From Lachnoclostridium sp. An138 (GTDB lineage: Bacteria; Bacillota; Clostridia; Lachnospirales; Lachnospiraceae): DNA of 42,893 bases. The first letter of the stretch is position 1; every line of letters starts with the position of its first letter. Below are positions 25,047 to 33,386 of this stretch, piece after piece. A program made the position numbers and the translations under genes. The stretch is from the NCBI RefSeq assembly GCF_002160765.1, contig NZ_NFLF01000025.1, positions 1 through 42,893 of the forward strand, given 5' to 3'. The notes under the pieces were generated by a model. That model saw nothing but the letters and a program-made list of their open reading frames with translations. It did not search any database and had not been told where the DNA came from.

Positions 25047-26486
25047 TTAGTACGCCTTGCCCCAGTATACGAGCGCTTTCGCGGGCTTTCCGCAGCAGAC
25101 GCACACATCGGAAAGCTTCTCCTGCTTGAACGGCATGCAGCGGGCCGTAGCAGTCGTATCTTCCTTAATCTTATCCTCGCAGGCCTGATCGCCGCACCAC
25201 ATGGCGCGCACAAAGCCCGGTTTCTCATTGATAGTCTTTACAAACTCCTCATAAGTCTGTACGTCATAGGTGTGGGAGTCTCTGTGAGCTCTCGCGCGCT
25301 CCAGCATCTCCTTCTGCATGGTATCCAGGACCTGAGCCAGCTTCGCGGAAAGATTCTCCAGAGCTGTCACAATCTTCTCGCGGGTATCGCGGCGTACAAT
25401 GACTGCCTGTCCCGCCTCAATATCCTTGGGCCCGATCTCGATACGCACCGGAATTCCCTTCATCTCCTGCTCGGAAAACTTCCAGCCGGGACTCTTGTCA
25501 GAGTCATCCACCTTGACCTTGAAGCCTGCCTGAATCAACTCGTCACGGATGGCATATGCCTTGTCCAGCACGCCTTCCTTGTGCTGCGCAATCGGGATCA
25601 CCATCACCTGGGTCGGCGCGATCCGCGGCGGCAGCACCAGGCCGCTGTTGTCTCCGTGCACCATAATGATCGCTCCGATCATACGCGTGGTCATTCCCCA
25701 GGAGGTCTGATGCACGTACTGAAGCGTATTGTCCTTTGCCGTATACTGAATTCCGAAGGCCTTTGCAAAGCCGTCGCCGAAATTATGGCTGGTGCCTGAC
25801 TGAAGAGCTTTTCCGTCATGCATCAGGGATTCGATGGTGTAGGTCGCCTCCGCTCCCGCGAATTTCTCCTTGTCCGTCTTGCGTCCGCGGATAACGGGAA
25901 TGGCCAGCACCTCCTCGCAGAGGTCCGCATATACATTCAGCATCTGCTGGGTTCTCTCTTCGGCTTCCTCCGCAGTAGCGTGTGCCGTATGGCCTTCCTG
26001 CCACAGGAACTCCCTGGAACGCAGGAAAGGACGCGTGGTCTTTTCCCAGCGCACTACAGAACACCACTGATTGTACACCTTCGGCAGATCCCGGTAAGAC
26101 TGGATCTCCTTCGCATAAAAATCACAGAACAGGGTCTCGGAGGTCGGACGTACGCACAGGCGCTCCTGCAGCTCTTCCATTCCGCCATGGGTTACCCAGG
26201 CCACCTCCGGCGCAAAGCCTTCTACATGATCCTTTTCCTTCTGAAGCAGGCTCTCCGGAATGAACATGGGCAGGTACACATTCTCTACTCCCACCGCCTT
26301 GAACCGAGCGTCCAGCTCCTTCTGAATATTTTCCCAAATCGCGTAGCCTGCCGGCTTGATGACCATGCAGCCCTTCACGCTCGTATAATCCGTAAGCTCC
26401 GCTTTCTTTACAACGTCCGTATACCACTGGGCAAAATCCACATCCATCGATGTGATCTCTTCTACCAGCTTCTTCTCCTTTGCCAT
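25047..26486 (-). CDS. proS: Prolyl-tRNA synthetase, type 3 (archaeal/eukaryotic-like)
   Basis: Charges tRNA-Pro. The 479-residue protein lacks the INS editing insertion of bacterial-type ProRS and ends with the extra C-terminal domain ([18 protein letters not shown]) of the archaeal/eukaryotic type found in many clostridia. Class II motifs are present: the motif 2 region around [18 protein letters not shown] and the motif 3 Arg in the C-terminal half of the catalytic domain. An anticodon-binding domain follows. A zinc-site Cys cluster (WCGDQAC..CVCCGK) is visible. A promoter lies 80-100 bases upstream; I saw no T-box. Confidence 0.95.
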   Translation of the reverse strand: MAKEKKLVEEITSMDVDFAQWYTDVVKKAELTDYTSVKGCMVIKPAGYAIWENIQKELDARFKAVGVENVYLPMFIPESLLQKEKDHVEGFAPEVAWVTHGGMEELQERLCVRPTSETLFCDFYAKEIQSYRDLPKVYNQWCSVVRWEKTTRPFLRSREFLWQEGHTAHATAEEAEERTQQMLNVYADLCEEVLAIPVIRGRKTDKEKFAGAEATYTIESLMHDGKALQSGTSHNFGDGFAKAFGIQYTAKDNTLQYVHQTSWGMTTRMIGAIIMVHGDNSGLVLPPRIAPTQVMVIPIAQHKEGVLDKAYAIRDELIQAGFKVKVDDSDKSPGWKFSEQEMKGIPVRIEIGPKDIEAGQAVIVRRDTREKIVTALENLSAKLAQVLDTMQKEMLERARAHRDSHTYDVQTYEEFVKTINEKPGFVRAMWCGDQACEDKIKEDTTATARCMPFKQEKLSDVCVCCGKPAKALVYWGKAY

Positions 26487-26562
26487 TTGCTCTCTCCTCT
26501 CGCCGCCCCGGGGCAGATATTCTATATCCAGACTGCCCGTGAACAGGGCGTATCTTCTAGTT

Positions 26563-26592
26563 ATTCTATCGCCCCGGGACAGTCTTTGTCAA
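26563..26592 (-). promoter_or_regulatory. Promoter of proS
   Basis: TTGACA (26592-26587) and TAGAAT (26568-26563) on the minus strand, spacer 18 bases. The spacer contains CCCGGGGC, which reappears as the palindrome GCCCCGGGGC in the leader (26505-26514). Confidence 0.65.
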
Positions 26593-26675
26593 GCCTTCCA
26601 GTGCCTAAAACTGCAAGACTACGAAATCTCGTAAGTTCATCTTCATCCGCTCATTCCCTGATATCTACGTCTAAA

Positions 26676-26722
26676 ACTATCGCGTCACATAATTCATAAG
26701 AATTATATGACGCGGAATAGTA
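26676..26722 (-). terminator. Terminator of the kinase-lipoprotein operon
   Basis: CGCGTCACATAATTC and GAATTATATGACGCG pair with one mismatch around ATAA; the minus-strand stem is followed by ATAGTTTTAG. It lies about 60 bases after the last lipoprotein gene. Confidence 0.7.
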
Positions 26723-26779
26723 TTATTTCTGTGTTTTTTTGCTTATTCTGTAATTTTATTCTTTATCTGTCTTGAGCCA

Positions 26780-27766
26780 TTAAAACTCAGTCCCTGAAAT
26801 TACACGAAGATAATCTATATCCGAAGTCGCCGCCTCATCCTCGCCATTATCTCCATACACATATATGATGTCTCCATCACCACCTACATAGGTCCTCAAA
26901 ATATCAAATTTTCCATCCGTAAAAGATATCTGATAAGTTTCTTTACGTCCATCTGTATATGTCGTCTCTTCTGTTGCCGGACCATCCCATACTCCGTCTA
27001 TCACTCTTCCTTTCGTTATCATTTCCGAATTAGACGTTTGTATTTCTTCTGTAAATTCTCCATTGGGCAAATCCTGCTCCCAGGTCCCTTGAGCTACATA
27101 CATCCACTCTTCTTCTGCCATCCCATAATTGCACATCCATATGCCTTCTCCCTGTCGGATCCGTCCTTCATATTCTCCATAATATATTCCATGTACGTAA
27201 AATCCCAGCCCTATATTACCTTCCTGAAGAAAAATCAAATCTCCCTGAAAGTTTTTACACAGCTCCGCATATTCTTCTCCACGCATCAGCTCATAGATCT
27301 GTTCATAATCTTCCGAAACAAATAAATCTAAAATATTAGCCAGCAAATCCGCATACTCTTCCCGGACTAATTCTTCCTGTTTTTGAGCTTCTATCTGCTG
27401 ATCAAGCTCTTCAATCTGATTAAGCACTGTTTCAAGCCATTCCTGCACCTCTGTATCCTCAGGATTCTGTTCCAAAACTACTTCATATTCTTCTGCAGCC
27501 TGGCTGAAATAATCACGCTTTTCTACTATATCTTCAACAGCTTCTCCACAATATTGATACGCCTGTCCTAACCCTTTATGGGCCTCCACCTGTTTCGGTT
27601 CCAGCGTGATCACTTTTTGAAACGCAACAATCGCTTCTTCATACTGTCCCTCAGATAAATACTGTGTTCCCAAATCTAATTGCTCACGAATCTGAAGCTC
27701 AAGCCTTCCACTGCAAGCAGTTAGAAAAATACACATAATACAGACTACAAAAATATATTTTTTCAT
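26780..27766 (-). CDS. Lipoprotein with TPR and MORN-like repeats (paralogue B)
   Basis: A 328-residue predicted lipoprotein. A signal peptide with lipobox LTAC gives lipidated Cys near residue 18. Two to three TPR-like helices (about 28-100) include YEEAIVAFQKVITLEP, then a Glu/Gln-rich coiled coil (about 105-145). The C-terminal half has MORN-like strands, for example YYGEYEGRIRQGEG and GVWDGPATEE. It is clearly homologous, domain for domain, to the gene just upstream. The ATG at 27766 follows GGAGGG. DNA is AT-rich compared with the housekeeping neighbours. Role unknown; position in the kinase operon suggests an extracellular partner or sensor. Confidence 0.85.
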   Translation of the reverse strand: MKKYIFVVCIMCIFLTACSGRLELQIREQLDLGTQYLSEGQYEEAIVAFQKVITLEPKQVEAHKGLGQAYQYCGEAVEDIVEKRDYFSQAAEEYEVVLEQNPEDTEVQEWLETVLNQIEELDQQIEAQKQEELVREEYADLLANILDLFVSEDYEQIYELMRGEEYAELCKNFQGDLIFLQEGNIGLGFYVHGIYYGEYEGRIRQGEGIWMCNYGMAEEEWMYVAQGTWEQDLPNGEFTEEIQTSNSEMITKGRVIDGVWDGPATEETTYTDGRKETYQISFTDGKFDILRTYVGGDGDIIYVYGDNGEDEAATSDIDYLRVISGTEF

Positions 27767-27787
27767 TCTCAAAACTCCCTCCTCAAC

Positions 27788-28801
27788 TTAATATCCAGTT
27801 CCCTCGATCCTATGAATATGTTCAGTATTTAAAACAGCCCTCGATCTGTGACCGTCCGCACTTATAAAATATTCAGTTTTTCCTTCTGTAGTGACATCTG
27901 TAAACAACACATCATATTTCCCCATTGTAAATGATACATTATAAATATAACCATCATTCCCTATTTCCTGTGCCGGACCATCCCAGAGTCCATTGATAAC
28001 CGTTCCCACCGTTTTATTACGAGAGTCTTGCTGCTTATCTATGATACTTACTTCAAACTGTCCGTTCGGCATATCACTTTCCCAGCTTCCCTGCGCCAGA
28101 TACTGTTGTTCTATCTGATCATCAGAAATTATTCGCAGCCACACTCCTTCCCCTTCTCTCATCTGACCCGAATATTCGCCATAATAAACAAAACCTCCCA
28201 CATAAAATCCCAGTCCAATACCATCTTCTCCCATAACAATTAATGGTTTTTGCTTTGTGCAAAAATTCCGCAGCGTCAGGAAAGTTTCTCCCTGCATCAA
28301 TTCATATACCTGATCATAATCTTCTGCACTACAGCATTGTCTGACAGATTCTATCAGTTCCAGATAATCCTGTGCATTTCCTTCTACCTGATTTGTATTC
28401 AGAATCTCCAACAATTCAATTTCGTCTTCCAGCTTACTAATCTCAGCACGCAAATCATCCAATTCATCTTCCGTGTTTTCTGCAGAAGATTTCAGTTCTG
28501 CTGCCGTTTCATATGCCTGTACTGCAAGACGGTAATACTCCAGTCCTTCTTCCCAGCTATTTTCTGCAATCAGTGTCTGTGCCTGTCCCTGATAAGCCTG
28601 CCCTATTCCCTGATAGCCTTCCGCCTGATTCGGTTCCACTTCTATAGCAGCCTGAAAAGCTACAACAGCCTCTTCATAATTTTCGTCTATCAGATATTGA
28701 ATACCTAAATCATACTGCTTCTGCCAGCGGGACTGACTGCTGCAGGCGCATAAAAATACCCCCGCCACACAAATTGCTATAATCCACTTTTTCATTCTCA
28801 T
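27788..28801 (-). CDS. Lipoprotein with TPR and MORN-like repeats (paralogue A)
   Basis: A 337-residue predicted lipoprotein with lipobox FLCAC. It is followed by TPR helices (YEEAVVAFQAAIEVEP, about 45-60), a long acidic coiled coil (about 95-130), a helical segment, and MORN-like strands (VYYGEYSGQMREGEGVW; GLWDGPAQE). It shares layout and many residues with the downstream gene, so the two arose by tandem duplication. The start codon shares its A with the stop codon of the 44-residue gene before it (TGATG), which implies coupled translation. The likely location is the outer face of the cytoplasmic membrane. Confidence 0.85.
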   Translation of the reverse strand: MRMKKWIIAICVAGVFLCACSSQSRWQKQYDLGIQYLIDENYEEAVVAFQAAIEVEPNQAEGYQGIGQAYQGQAQTLIAENSWEEGLEYYRLAVQAYETAAELKSSAENTEDELDDLRAEISKLEDEIELLEILNTNQVEGNAQDYLELIESVRQCCSAEDYDQVYELMQGETFLTLRNFCTKQKPLIVMGEDGIGLGFYVGGFVYYGEYSGQMREGEGVWLRIISDDQIEQQYLAQGSWESDMPNGQFEVSIIDKQQDSRNKTVGTVINGLWDGPAQEIGNDGYIYNVSFTMGKYDVLFTDVTTEGKTEYFISADGHRSRAVLNTEHIHRIEGTGY

Positions 28802-28935
28802 CAGTAATTCTTCTCCATTTTATCCATGATTTTCTTCTTTGCACTTTTCGCAGTCACTGCAATCCAGACCATAAAGCTCAGTCCTGCTGCACACAAAACG
28901 ATACCCGCACCCATCATTAGTAATCCCGCACTCAT
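28801..28935 (-). CDS. 44-residue single-span membrane protein
   Basis: A short reading frame, easily missed. It begins MSAGLLMMGAGIVLCAAGLS, has one hydrophobic helix (about 4-28) and a Lys-rich cytoplasmic tail ending KIMDKMEKNY. The ATG follows GGGGAG by a few bases, and the stop overlaps the start of the downstream lipoprotein (TGATG). It is 57 bases after the kinase gene on the same strand. Coupling on one side and a good ribosome binding site argue that it is real. I do not recognise the family; a small regulator or adaptor of the membrane kinase is one possibility. Confidence 0.75.
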   Translation of the reverse strand: MSAGLLMMGAGIVLCAAGLSFMVWIAVTAKSAKKKIMDKMEKNY

Positions 28936-28992
28936 TTTCTCCCCTTTTTTATAACTGCACTCTTATATCCTATAAAAGCGTTCATTCTTAAC

Positions 28993-31089
28993 TCACAGCC
29001 AATTTCCATCCTTCAAATCCTGTATCAGATTATCCAGCATCTGCATTTCCTGATCTGTATCCTGAACTCCATAAAGTTCTTTTGCCCGATCATAATACTC
29101 CTTCATCAAACTATAATCCCTGTTTTGAATGTCTTTCTCCTGCTGGCGTTCAGCTTCCATATACGCCAAACGTTTGTAGCTGATGTAGGAGTCCGGATAT
29201 TTTTCTGTCATAGCGAAGAGCATTTCTTCCGCATGATCATATTCTCCCAATGCCTGATACACAATTGCCAGATTCTCCATCATCTGTCTGGTAGAGTAGC
29301 CGGACTCATACAGTGTGAGAAATTTTTCCAGAGACTTCTGATAATACTTTTCCTGATTGTCAATGTCCACTTCTGCTTTTCTGGCATAGGCATCTGCCAA
29401 GCGTTCCGTCAAACTCATAACAGATGCCGACCCTGACGCGCGGCCTTCTTCCTGTTCCAAAAAAGCAATTTCTTCATCCAAATAACTGTTTCCTTTTTCT
29501 TTATATACATCGTCACATAAAAGCACCGCCCGATGTCTCAACTCGGCGTCAACACTGGTTCGAATCGTCTTCTCCAGATATTCCAGCGCCGCATCGATCT
29601 CCCCTTTCGCAAAAGCAATCTCTCCCTGAACCATGTAGATAGAATCCTCGCCAAGCCCAAGCTGTACTGCTTCCTGCAATGCAGATTCAGCCTCGTCCAC
29701 GCTTCCTTCTTTCGCCTGGGATAACGCATAGTCCCGAAAATAAACGCTATTGGACTGGTCAAGTCTGACTGCATTTTTCAGGTTCAGCGCCGCGTTAGAA
29801 TAATCCTCCATCTCCATAAAAGCATGTCCCGCAATATAATACAGTTCAGCCAGTATGTAATCATCATCCTCATTCTCTGCCAAGAATGGAGGATCCTGCA
29901 TGAGGCGCGAAATATAATGAACACATTTTTCATACTCCCCCATCTGATATTGGCGAAGTGCTTCTTTTTCGTAAGCATCAATTTTTTGAGAAAAAATTTC
30001 TTTGGCCATTTCCAGATGCTTTTCCGCATCTTCAAAATTTCCATTCTCTATCGCCTGCTCAGCAACATCTATATTTTGATAATATAAGGTGTTCTTTTCT
30101 TTATGACGCACTGCTGTTCCAAATGCCAGAAGCAAAATGCCAGAAGACAGTAAAGCTAACGCTGTCAGCTTCATCCTACGCCTTTTATTTTTGTATTCCC
30201 GATACTCTGTATCCAATTCATAAATATGATGAAACGCTTCCAGAAGTTCACCGCCATTTTGATACCGGTTCTCTGGACAAAGCTGCATCATTTTTTTCAA
30301 GATTATCCGAAAGCCTTCGCTCATATTAATCTGATACTGATCAATAGGAACAATCCTTTCAAAATCCTTTTCCGGTTTGACACCTGTAAGAAGATGATAG
30401 AGCGTAGCGCCTAAACTGTAAATATCAGAGCGTTCATCCACTCCGCGTCCGACAATATCTTTAATATCAGTGAAGGCTGCATCCGTTTCCTTTTCTGATA
30501 AAAGCACTGTTTCATCATTCACTGTTTCCTGTATATCAGAAAGACTCCGGTACATAGCCATACTTCGATACTGCTCCGGAGGAGAATATCCTCCGCTGAT
30601 ACCGACAGAATGCTTATGATTACTGTCAACCGCCAGTGAAATATTGAAATCAATAAGACAGATATCTCCCTCCGGAGTAAGCATAATATTAGCAGGTTTT
30701 ATATCACTGTGAATTACCGGTGGTGCTTGACGATGCAAATAATCCAATACCTCTGCCAACTGGAGCGCCCACCGATATACTTGTTCCGACGGGAAGGCCT
30801 TCTGCTCTTTTAATAGCTTGTCTAAGCTCTCCCCTGGTATATAATCAATTACCGTATAGATATCACCGTCAATTTCCAGAAAATCGTAGATTCTGGGAAG
30901 ATAAGCATGTCTGAGCCTTTTCAGAATATCTGCTTCTGCCCTACTTTCCAGAATCCCTTTCACATTCTCTTTAATCTGTTTTACAACTACATAAGTTTTC
31001 AAACGTTCATGGTAGGCTTTATATACAACCCCTCCACCACCTGATCCAATTTCATCCACAATCGTATAAGTATCGTTTAATCTTCTCAT
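28993..31089 (-). CDS. Transmembrane Hanks-type Ser/Thr kinase with extracellular TPR domain
   Basis: A 698-residue protein. An N-terminal kinase domain has a Gly-rich loop (GSGGGG, 15-20), Lys37, Glu52, the catalytic loop HSDIKPAN (Asp129) and the metal motif DFN (Asp147), with SPPEQY standing for the APE region. All catalytic residues are present; HSD and DFN replace HRD and DFG. About 44 residues (173-216) are inserted between PPEQY and DERSDIYSLGATLY. A basic stop-transfer segment and one membrane helix (about 308-327) lead to an external region of repeated TPR-like helices (about 335-690). It heads the operon with the small membrane protein and two lipoproteins. The DNA is AT-rich. The signal and substrates are unknown. 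Confidence 0.93.
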   Translation of the reverse strand: MRRLNDTYTIVDEIGSGGGGVVYKAYHERLKTYVVVKQIKENVKGILESRAEADILKRLRHAYLPRIYDFLEIDGDIYTVIDYIPGESLDKLLKEQKAFPSEQVYRWALQLAEVLDYLHRQAPPVIHSDIKPANIMLTPEGDICLIDFNISLAVDSNHKHSVGISGGYSPPEQYRSMAMYRSLSDIQETVNDETVLLSEKETDAAFTDIKDIVGRGVDERSDIYSLGATLYHLLTGVKPEKDFERIVPIDQYQINMSEGFRIILKKMMQLCPENRYQNGGELLEAFHHIYELDTEYREYKNKRRRMKLTALALLSSGILLLAFGTAVRHKEKNTLYYQNIDVAEQAIENGNFEDAEKHLEMAKEIFSQKIDAYEKEALRQYQMGEYEKCVHYISRLMQDPPFLAENEDDDYILAELYYIAGHAFMEMEDYSNAALNLKNAVRLDQSNSVYFRDYALSQAKEGSVDEAESALQEAVQLGLGEDSIYMVQGEIAFAKGEIDAALEYLEKTIRTSVDAELRHRAVLLCDDVYKEKGNSYLDEEIAFLEQEEGRASGSASVMSLTERLADAYARKAEVDIDNQEKYYQKSLEKFLTLYESGYSTRQMMENLAIVYQALGEYDHAEEMLFAMTEKYPDSYISYKRLAYMEAERQQEKDIQNRDYSLMKEYYDRAKELYGVQDTDQEMQMLDNLIQDLKDGNWL

Positions 31090-31120
31090 TTGCCGTTCAC
31101 TTTCTAAAACACCAACACAC

Positions 31121-31185
31121 TATCTAAAAATAGATATTCATTTTCTCAAACTCGTCACTATATTTTGTATTTTATCAAAACCCAA
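31121..31185 (-). promoter_or_regulatory. Promoter region of the kinase operon with a palindrome
   Basis: TTGGGT (31185-31180) and TATAGT (31162-31157) on the minus strand are 17 bases apart. Just downstream is the perfect palindrome TATCTA-aaaa-TAGATA (31121-31136), in the position of a repressor operator. The kinase start has only a weak ribosome binding site. Confidence 0.45.
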
Positions 31186-31189
31186 TCAT

Positions 31190-31625
31190 TTCCTCAAGCT
31201 GTATATTTACAACAGCTGACATTTCTGCTGTCAGACATTCTACACGGCATATATTTGATTGCATGGTTATATTGTCCAGCTCTTCGACACCATCTATTTT
31301 AGGGCTTTGCTTACTATGACTTCTGCGGACTTTTCACAGTTTGCTGTTACTAAGGTAAGTATCACCGTCCATAAGACCTCATGGTATAAGCCGGTCAGTC
31401 TTTTCTCGTCTATCTGCTTAATTTACGCACATGAATCACAGTTGCCTCTTTAGGACTTCACTGCCTCAGACCAGCTTATCCTCCATATACGCCTCATATC
31501 AGTTTTTGTTCGCTAACAATTACGTTCCTTGAAACTTTCTCCACAGGCTGACAGCATGCCCGTCATACGTGAAAAATGGAACCAAACAAACTCAAACTCC
31601 ATTGTCTATTTACTAACGGAAAAAC
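31190..31625. other. Gene-free stretch, possible remnant of a mobile element
   Basis: I see no intact gene here. On the minus strand short frames read like a decayed coding or structured sequence, for example a segment containing KSAEVIVSKALK before a stop. The stretch AAGTCCGCAGAAGTCATAGTA reminds me of the region that precedes group II intron reverse transcriptase genes, but this is only a resemblance from memory. The remnant borders the AT-rich kinase island. Confidence 0.3.
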
Positions 31626-31628
31626 CCA

Positions 31629-31647
31629 GGGCAAAAATGTTTTGCCC
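31629..31647 (-). terminator. Terminator after the AI-2E-type permease gene
   Basis: GGGCAAAA and TTTTGCCC pair around ATG, followed on the minus strand by TGGGTTTTTCC, 27 bases after the stop. Confidence 0.6.
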
Positions 31648-31673
31648 AAAATTGAGGTTTCAACAGTCTTTCC

Positions 31674-32741
31674 CTAAAGCTCCGGCGCCCCGCTTAAGCT
31701 CTTCGCCTCTGCCGCGTCCACCTGCCTCCACAGTTCCTGTATCAGAAGCACGGACAACGGTCCCAGAAGAATTCCCCCGAAACCGTAAAGCTTTACTCCC
31801 GCATACACGCTGGCCAGAATCACCACGGGCAGGATTCCCAGCTTTCCGCCGATCAGCTTTGGCTCCAGAATCTCTCTGGCCAGCACGCAGACTCCGTAAG
31901 TAACCGCCAGAATCAGGGCTGCTGAATAATTTTTCTGAAAGACGAGGACCAGCGCCCAGGGCAGGAAGACCGTCCCCGTCCCGAATACCGGCAGAGCATC
32001 CAGAAACCCGATTCCGATTCCGGCCAGTATGGGATTGGAAACTGTACCGGATATCCAGATTCCGGCTGTGCAAAGCAGCATGACGATACCCATGATAATG
32101 CACTGCGCCCGCAGGTATCCGCCCACAGAGCGCAAAATTCCCCGAATGACGGAAGACACAGCCTCATAGAGGGGCCACTTTCTTCCCATTTCCCGAATCT
32201 TTTCAAAATCCTCCGCAATCAGAAGAAGGGCCACGCCCGTCACCAGGAGAGCCGCTCCCCAGGCGCCCGCGCCTTTAAGAAATTCCCAGGAGCCGCCGAA
32301 GGCGCCAGGCAGAATATTCTGTCTGGCGTGATCCCGAAATACGTTCAACTGCTCTGTCACGAAGACGCGGACATCCTCCGATTCCAGATGCATCAGCTCG
32401 CTGAGTCCATCGCAGCATTCATAAAGAATGTTCTCAGCCGTTCCCGGTTTTGTAAACATCTCTGCCAGGTGCCGGGCCAGCTCTCCGATGCTTTTCCCCA
32501 GCCAGATTCCCAATCCCGCCAGGAGGGCCGCCGCCAGAATCAGAAGAACTGCCATTACGAAGGCCGGTTTTATGCGAAGCCGCCTCTGGGCCCACTGAAG
32601 CAGAGGCCAGCACCAGCACACCAGCAGAGCCGCAATAAAAAAAGGAATCAAAAGAGGCACCAGATATTTCATACCCAGATAGACGCCTGCTGTGATTCCG
32701 ATTTTTTTCCATATGATATGATTTTTTCTGATCCAGTCCAT
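31674..32741 (-). CDS. AI-2E / PerM-family membrane permease
   Basis: A 355-residue membrane protein with about eight helices and the family pattern: three N-terminal spans, a long amphipathic external region (about 85-150), then a helical bundle containing GFLDALPVFGTG and EPKLIGGKLGILP, both conserved in AI-2E transporters. Family members include TqsA (autoinducer-2 export), sodium/proton antiporters and YtvI of Bacillus, so transport of a particular substrate cannot be claimed. I chose the ATG at 32741, which follows AAAGGAG. It lies 173 bases after the pseudouridine synthase; the gap contains part of the DnaA-box cluster. Confidence 0.88.
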   Translation of the reverse strand: MDWIRKNHIIWKKIGITAGVYLGMKYLVPLLIPFFIAALLVCWCWPLLQWAQRRLRIKPAFVMAVLLILAAALLAGLGIWLGKSIGELARHLAEMFTKPGTAENILYECCDGLSELMHLESEDVRVFVTEQLNVFRDHARQNILPGAFGGSWEFLKGAGAWGAALLVTGVALLLIAEDFEKIREMGRKWPLYEAVSSVIRGILRSVGGYLRAQCIIMGIVMLLCTAGIWISGTVSNPILAGIGIGFLDALPVFGTGTVFLPWALVLVFQKNYSAALILAVTYGVCVLAREILEPKLIGGKLGILPVVILASVYAGVKLYGFGGILLGPLSVLLIQELWRQVDAAEAKSLSGAPEL

Positions 32742-32889
32742 GGGCCGCCTCTCCTTTTGCAACTCTTTCCGACCTCAGCGCTTTTCCGGGCCGGCCTGCG
32801 CATTTTCGCCGGCCGCGGAACTGCACTTCTGTCAGAAATAGTATCTGCAGATTGAAGAGTTTTACCCTGCTACATTCATCCAGTCTGCC

Positions 32890-33386
32890 TGTGGACTTAG
32901 ATGTGGATAACTCGCTATTTTGTGGATAAAAAAGTGGAAAACACAGGATTTTGTGGTTTAACCTCAAATTCCATCCATTTTCCTGTGGACGGGTGGCGGA
33001 ACCGGAGCCTGTATGCACACAATGCCGGAAAAAGGTTATCCACATTATCCACACAGTTTTCGACATTCTCCATGCCATACTTCCGGTCACCCACAAGAGG
33101 CATTCCCCTCCCCGCCATCTGGACCCGGATCTGATGGTGCCGCCCTGTCTCAAGGCGGATTTCTACAAGCTCTCTGCCCTCTTTCCGCTCCAGAACCCGG
33201 TAACGCAGAACCGCCTTTTTCGCTCCCGGCCGGGACGAAGGAACGATTTCCGAACGGTTTTCTTTTCCATTCTTACACAGAAAATCCACGCATTCGGTCC
33301 AGTTATCCACCAATTTTTCCACATTTTCGGGTGGTTTTCCACATATATTCTGTCTTTTGTGAATATCCACATCTCTGTTATCCACA
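32890..33386. repeat. Cluster of DnaA boxes
   Basis: Five exact copies of TTATCCACA or its complement occur here: 32902-32910 and 32921-32929 (minus), and 33036-33044, 33045-33053 and 33378-33386 (plus). TTTTCCACA occurs at 33315-33323 and 33335-33343. One-mismatch copies are at 33011-33019, 33303-33311 and 33363-33371, and weaker ones at 32890, 32952 and 32984. Two exact boxes are directly abutting. The cluster spans the 3' half and the tail of an RluA-family gene. Confidence 0.85.

Noticed and set aside
26503-26578. RNA hairpin controlling proS formed by the two CCCGGGGC copies
   Set aside because: One copy lies between -35 and -10, so it would not be in the transcript.
31259-31453. A 64-codon plus-strand gene in the gap before the kinase promoter
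   Set aside because: No ribosome binding site, no domain, and the sequence looks like decayed DNA.
32890-33386. Chromosomal or plasmid replication origin
   Set aside because: No dnaA, dnaN or rep gene is nearby, the boxes are mainly inside a coding sequence, and no clear AT-rich unwinding element flanks them. A titration or regulatory cluster fits better.
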